Source: Ricinus communis (taxonomy: Eukaryota; Streptophyta; Magnoliopsida; Malpighiales; Euphorbiaceae). From it: a stretch of DNA of 64,000 nucleotides. A model generated the notes under the pieces. That model searched no databases. It was not told where the DNA came from and was given only the letters and a program-made list of their open reading frames with translations. The stretch is taken from contig NC_063263.1 in assembly GCF_019578655.1 (NCBI RefSeq), positions 22,505,001 through 22,569,000 on the forward strand. Reading direction: 5' to 3'. Made by a program: the position numbers and the translations under genes. Below are positions 59,054 through 64,000 of this stretch, piece by piece (the stretch's first letter is position 1; each line of letters begins with the position of its first letter).

Positions 59054-60430
59054 TATCACGATCCGATCTGTGAGCCCGTGACGGGCACTAGGGAATGGGT
59101 AGGCTTAAGGCCACCAAATCCCGTAGTAAGCCTAACTATTCACTAACTTAATTAAATTGAAATCCAGATTCAATCTAAAAGCACTGATTCACAATTAACC
59201 TTAACCATCAAATTTTACATATTTAATTCGGTATGCCAGCATAATTAGGCAAGACCATATATAAAGTTACAAAATGATAAGTCTAAAATTTCTACTATGG
59301 AGATTCTAAAATTTTAAAGGATCAAACATTACCAAAAATCAATTACATTAACCCGAAGATGAAGGAAACTGGCTGCTAGATGAAAAGAACCGCAAAAAAA
59401 CTAACAACACCTGAAAAATAGTGAAATTGAGACTGTCAATCTTGAGAGTGAGTTAAAATCATATATCCCAAAAATGAATACAAACACTTCAATAACATAT
59501 TTTTTAATTAAAATAAAATATTAAGTCATGCAACGGGACGGAATACCTCAATAGAATCCTAATCTACATTACTAACAGCCTAGCCTTTCGGCTCTCTCGT
59601 TCCAATAGAACTGGTGCCCAGAGAGCGAAGCTCGACTAGGGTCCTTAAATCCAGTCTGGTCACTTAAATTTTCAATAAAGCCGGCGTCCAGAGAACAACA
59701 CTCGAATAGGGACCTTTACTCCCGCAAACACACTCTACTCAGCCTAGAGATCTGAACTCGACTAGGGCAAATCCTTTTACTATCTGTCTCATATTCACAC
59801 CGGTGCGCACGCGATCCTAATACAATCCATCAAGTGGCATGTTCTACTACTGCCTTCTCATCCCGAGTCAACATGCAATCACAAAAGCTATAATGTAGAA
59901 AACGATACATATAAATTAAATAAATATTTAAAATCTTAATTCATTTAATCAGAATTGCCGTGTAAAACTTTAGCATGACACACATGTAAAGTAGATATAT
60001 GACTTTAACTCACATTTCTGACGACCTCCTAGCTCTGCTTCGATGCCTCGGGTGGAGTGAGCCGAACTGACGGATTTATCTAATCATAAAAAGAATTCAA
60101 TCAGTAAAAGTATAACATTTGATAAAATAACCCTAGGCGTAGAATCTCCCCTAAATACGGACGTTTACCCCCCGTATAATGGGTCCAGGACCTGCCAGAA
60201 AACACTTCAAATTTTTAACAATTTATTTAACGGGAGTCGGGCTACCAAGACTTTATTATTTTTCACGACTCCGCCACACATCATAAATCACAAATTGGCA
60301 GATGGTCCGACACATTATTTATTTCGACCAACAATCCTCACATAATTTTTCTAATGCTAAACACAATAATTAATCGTATAATTTTTTCTCAACAAACTAT
60401 AAAATCATCGGGCTAGAGAATTACTGACAC
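59054..60430 (-). repeat. Truncated E-family LTR
   Basis: It starts TATCACGATCCGATCTGTG and follows the E LTR through the hairpin block (59,580-59,770), CAAGTGGCATGTTCTAC, and GGTCCAGGACCTGCCAG. It then breaks off near GAGAATTACTGA at about 60,430, just before the GC-rich cassette. The 5' half and U3 are missing. Confidence 0.85.
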
Positions 60431-60479
60431 TTATTTCGTTACTTTTATCCGTTTATTAAATTCTAATTAATATTTTAAC

Positions 60480-61309
60480 ACTTATGCATGTGCAAATTGA
60501 CTCTGAAGTGTGAGATTGTACTAGTGAACGAAGGAAAATTGATAGAAATTCACCTTGGGACTCCAGAGCCAATCGCTCAATATAGAGCCAATTGGCTCTA
60601 TACTGAGCCGATCGACTCTTCATGCATAGTGGATTGGCTGATCAAGCTTACCTCTTTATTTTTTACATTTTAGGCATATTTCAATGTATTCTAGGCCTCG
60701 GTATAGTTTTAGGTGTTTCTGGTTTTATAATCATAGTTGTAAGCGGATGGTAATAGCTAGGGTTTTCTTTTCTACTTTGTCTTATTTATTATTTTTTTAT
60801 TATTTAATGTATGTTAACCCAATATATGATTAAGCGACTGAAAAATAAAAATGAGCCACATAGACTTGGGGCTAAAAATTGATCCAATATGAATTTGATA
60901 GTCTAATAGGCTAATTCACTTTAGCTAGACCTAAACCTAAAATCTAATCAGACTAGCGGCTTTGGCATATTTAGTTAGGGATTGAACTTAGTTAGGGTTG
61001 AGATCACAATGAATGGGCCTTTTCATAACAAGTAATCCATTAGGCTTAAAGACTGGAATAGAAGAGCATAACATGTAATTGGGCTAAAATAAGTGGGCCT
61101 TATACATAATTGGTTAGTAAGCTAGATTAATAACTTAAATATGGGTTGGGCTTGAATAAAATGGGCTAGACTTAGGTATTTTATATGTTGATTTGGTATG
61201 CCTATGTATAAAATGCTTGCATTTATAGGGAATATTTTGTTAAACAATAAATTTAAAGATTAATATACACAAATAAGGAAGTTGGTTTCCGAATCCATCT
61301 TTAGGCTAT
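60480..61309 (+). repeat. Inverted fragment of the Ogre-type LTR
   Basis: It is the reverse complement of about 40,549-41,370. Shared anchors are GTGTGAGATTGTACT, CAATTTCACCTTGGGACTCC-like text, the GAGCC-GGCTC palindromes (60,565-60,637), ATTGAACTTAGTTAGGGTTGAG and AACAATAAATTTAAAGA. The match stops sharply at about 61,309. The 61-codon frame at 60,488 is incidental. Confidence 0.8.
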
Positions 61310-61824
61310 GTGGCATCTGACAATGTAGCATGTGGTATCTAGCAATGTATCATAGAATTCATAAATATATTAAAATTTTATTTAAGAAATTAGTTCTTAA
61401 ATTTTATTAAAATTAAAAAAATTTGTGTTTTAACAATTTATTATGATTATAAAATATATAATTATATGCTAAATTACTTAAAAATATTTATGTTATTGAA
61501 ATTTTATATTTTTATTAATATTTACAATCTAAAAAATGAGAAAAATATTAAATGTATTTAAAAAAATGCTTAAAAAATAAAGCACGTGTTACTCCTTTGA
61601 TACAAAAAAATATCTTCGTCCCTCAAGTGTAAAAGCGTTAAACAATAAGGTAGTTTTTTGAACTTTACCTTAAAATGAATATAGGGTAAAGATTAGGCTA
61701 AGACAATGTTATTAAGATAGGCAAAAGCTCGTTTACTTTAATGGAGGCTAGGCTTCACCTCCTAAGCGGATAGGGGGTGATTTCATAAATCCCTATCTGT
61801 ACCTAAGTTTTTAAACCTAGAATC
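61310..61824. other. Short spacer between two retroelement fragments
   Basis: A 22-bp near-direct repeat (ATGTGGCATCTGACAATGTAGC and its variant) lies at 61,308-61,353, followed by AT-rich sequence. No gene seen. Confidence 0.4.
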
Positions 61825-64000
61825 TATAATACCCGAAAAATTTATATATTTAATAATGAGTTTCTATTTAAGTTAATTTTAGCTTTATTTTTATTTGGTT
61901 TAATTTGAAATGTTTTAATGAAAATTTTAATATTAGTCAATTGAATGAGTTATTTTTCTATACCCAATTAGTTGAAATTTTAAGAATTAATTAAGTAAAT
62001 TATTTGAAGGGTAGAATATATTTTGGTTATTCAAATTTTCTCCAAATGCATATTTATATAAGTAAAATTATATATTGAAAAATTATGGTAGAAATTGTAA
62101 AGGATGTTTATAAAAGAATTTTGCGAAAATTGGTATTATAATTGATTAGTAGTATTAAATTTTAAGTTGGAAATTGATTATTTAATTTAATTTTGTGTTA
62201 GGACTAAATTAGAGAATTATTTTTGGATGAGGATTAAAAGTACAATTTCATTAATATGGGGTTTTAATGGAAATTTCTGAGTTTGGTATTTTTGTAAATA
62301 AATATGTCGGTCAGGGGTATTTTTATAATTGTGTATTTTCTATAATTCTAATTTGGCCCAAATTAATTATTTAGGGGCTTAATTGAAAGGCTAAAGAAGA
62401 GTTTGGAGGCTATTTGAAAATTCTGCAGGATGAGATCGTAAGTAATTAAGAAAGTTGAGGGACCAAACTGTAATAAAAAAAAATTTGGGGGCCTAATGTC
62501 GATATTGAAAGGAATGGGATCGAGGAGAGAGAAAGAAGATCAGGAGAGAGAGAGAGAGAGGGTGATGGCCGAAGAAGAAGAATAGGAAGGAGGCTGGCGC
62601 GGCGTCATCGGTGGCGCGGCCGGCTGGCCGAGCAAAGCAAGCGGAAGCGAAGTGGAGAATCGCAGGAGAATCGCCCATAGGAGCGGCCCGAGGCCGCTCC
62701 GCCCGCTTCCGGTGGTGTTGGTGGTACGAGTCGGGTGGCGATCGGCTCTCCCTGCAAGGGCTCTCTTCCGGCAAAGAAGGCGCCCTGCGGTGGGTCGGAG
62801 TTGCAAGATCCGGCAAAGTGAAATTTAGAGTGGTAGCCGGCGTTTTCTTTCCATGAGCTCCGAGCTATGAAAGATCGGAGGGCATATCCCGACTCTCCTC
62901 AGCTCAAGCTTTGGCACCGGTTTCGTGGCGATCGGGCTTCGTTTACAAATCGATGGCAGAGATCGTCTGCAAATCTCTCCAGATGATCGGGTGTCAAATC
63001 AGAAAATCGGAAGCGGGGATCACCATCAACGCGTCGTTTCCAGTCCGATGGTGAGTTCGGATCGTTGATCGGACTCCGGCGGTTGGAGACAAGTCGACCG
63101 AGCGATCAAGCGTCTCGGTAATTTTTCTCTGGCCCGTACTTTTGGAATTCTTGGTTTAATTGTGTGTCTAATGGTTTATATTGAGTATCTGATGATATTT
63201 GTGAGTCAAAAATAATTGTCTGTCAGTTTGCCTGCCTCGTATTTGTGCTGTGTGGCGGAGTCGGGAAATAGTGAAGTTTGGGGACCCGACTCCCATTGTT
63301 TGAATTGTTAAGTATTTGAAGTATTTTTCTGGCAGGTCCTGGACCCGTTTTTATGGGGGGTAATGTCCGTGTTGTAGGGGAGGTTCTGCTAGATTTTCGG
63401 TAGAATTCTCCCGAGTCGAGATTCTTAGACAGTCAGTCCTAGTAGTCTAGACCTAGGATTAATGATCGATTGTTTCAGCGTTTTGATAAATTATTTTTCG
63501 TGACTAGATTGTCCGTTTGTTCGGCTCGCTCCAACCGAGGCACCGGAGCAGAGCTAGGAGGTCGCCCAATCCTGTGAGTTAAAGTCATTTAATCATTGCA
63601 CTATTGCTAAGTCTGATTTTAATATGCTATTTTAGAATTTGTGCTTAATATGATTATTAGTATCGCAAAATAAATAATTTTACTTGATTATTAATTATTG
63701 GAAATAATATAAACATTATTATTAGTAACGTTATAATAATACATGTCTAGTCACGAAAATAAACATTATTTTTTCGACAATGATATTTATTAAATGTGAT
63801 GATTGCGTTTTGGGAAATGTGGCTTTCGTAGAACATGCCACCTGGTGGGTTACATCAGGACCGCGTGCGCACCGGTAATGATCATGGATATAAGATTATT
63901 ATGGATTTGTTTGCCCTGATCGAGCATTGCTCTCTAGGCTGAGTTCAGTTGATTGCCGGAGTTAAGGTCCCTGATCGAGCAACGCTCTCTGGGCGCCGGC
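61825..64000 (+). repeat. E-family LTR in opposite orientation, cut by the window end
   Basis: It begins TATAATACCCGAAAAATTT (usual TGTAACACCCGAAATTTT). It runs through U3, the GC-rich cassette (62,520-63,110) with a retained GTCTCGGTAAT donor-like site, and CCTGGACCCGTTTTTATGGGGG. The GTGGCTTTCGTAGAACATGCCACCTG box follows, then the first hairpin words. About 700 bp of a full LTR would lie beyond base 64,000. Frames such as 62,493-62,816 lie in the GC cassette and are not conserved between copies. Confidence 0.88.

Noticed and set aside
60488..60673. 61-codon plus-strand frame
   Set aside because: It lies within the inverted Ogre LTR fragment and is not protein-like.
62493..62856. Several 80-107-codon frames on both strands
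   Set aside because: Same GC-rich LTR cassette in the inverted copy; the frames differ from those of the other copies and end in low-complexity Ser/Leu or Glu runs.

Overview
The window is nuclear DNA from a dicot-type plant. It is AT-rich and intron-bearing, with long intergenic spacers, dense LTR-retrotransposon debris, and split genes with GT-AG introns. I cannot name the species; Euphorbiaceae would be compatible, but that is only a guess. Nothing prokaryotic (operon, ribosome binding site, CRISPR array) and no tRNA or rRNA gene was seen.

Layout. (1) 1-8.4 kb is a decayed Ty3/gypsy element of the Tat type on the minus strand (element A). Integrase, RNase H, reverse transcriptase, protease and gag remnants lie in order, followed by a primer binding site and one LTR. 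(2) 8.8-27.6 kb is the gene island. It holds a nine-exon NADH-cytochrome b5 reductase gene (CBR1, plus strand), a two-exon CXE15-like carboxylesterase (minus), and a four-exon plastid-type protein with a DnaJ cysteine-rich domain (minus). A short orphan reading frame starts divergently from the last. The spacers hold a MITE, a 250-bp tandem duplication and AT-rich repeats. (3) 28.6-64 kb is a nest of retrotransposons. Two Ogre-like elements (B and C, minus) are interrupted or bordered by other insertions. Element E (34,408-40,467) has very long LTRs, a 1.4-kb interior without gag or pol, and sits inside element B with a near-perfect 5-bp target duplication. An Athila-type element (D, 47.5-54.9 kb) has lost reverse transcriptase, RNase H and integrase. 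Three further LTRs of the E family follow: a solo LTR at 55.4-58.3 kb, a truncated one at 59.1-60.4 kb, and an inverted one running off the window end.

The three intact genes are unrelated housekeeping or metabolic functions: electron supply to cytochrome b5, small-ester hydrolysis, and a plastid membrane zinc-finger protein. They show no sign of acting as a pathway. The most unusual material is the E-family LTR. It carries a GC-rich cassette with a candidate splice donor, and repeated short hairpins whose stem is maintained across diverged copies. The Ogre LTRs carry palindromic GAGC-GCTC repeats. All coordinates and homologies were read by eye; no alignment or database search was run.
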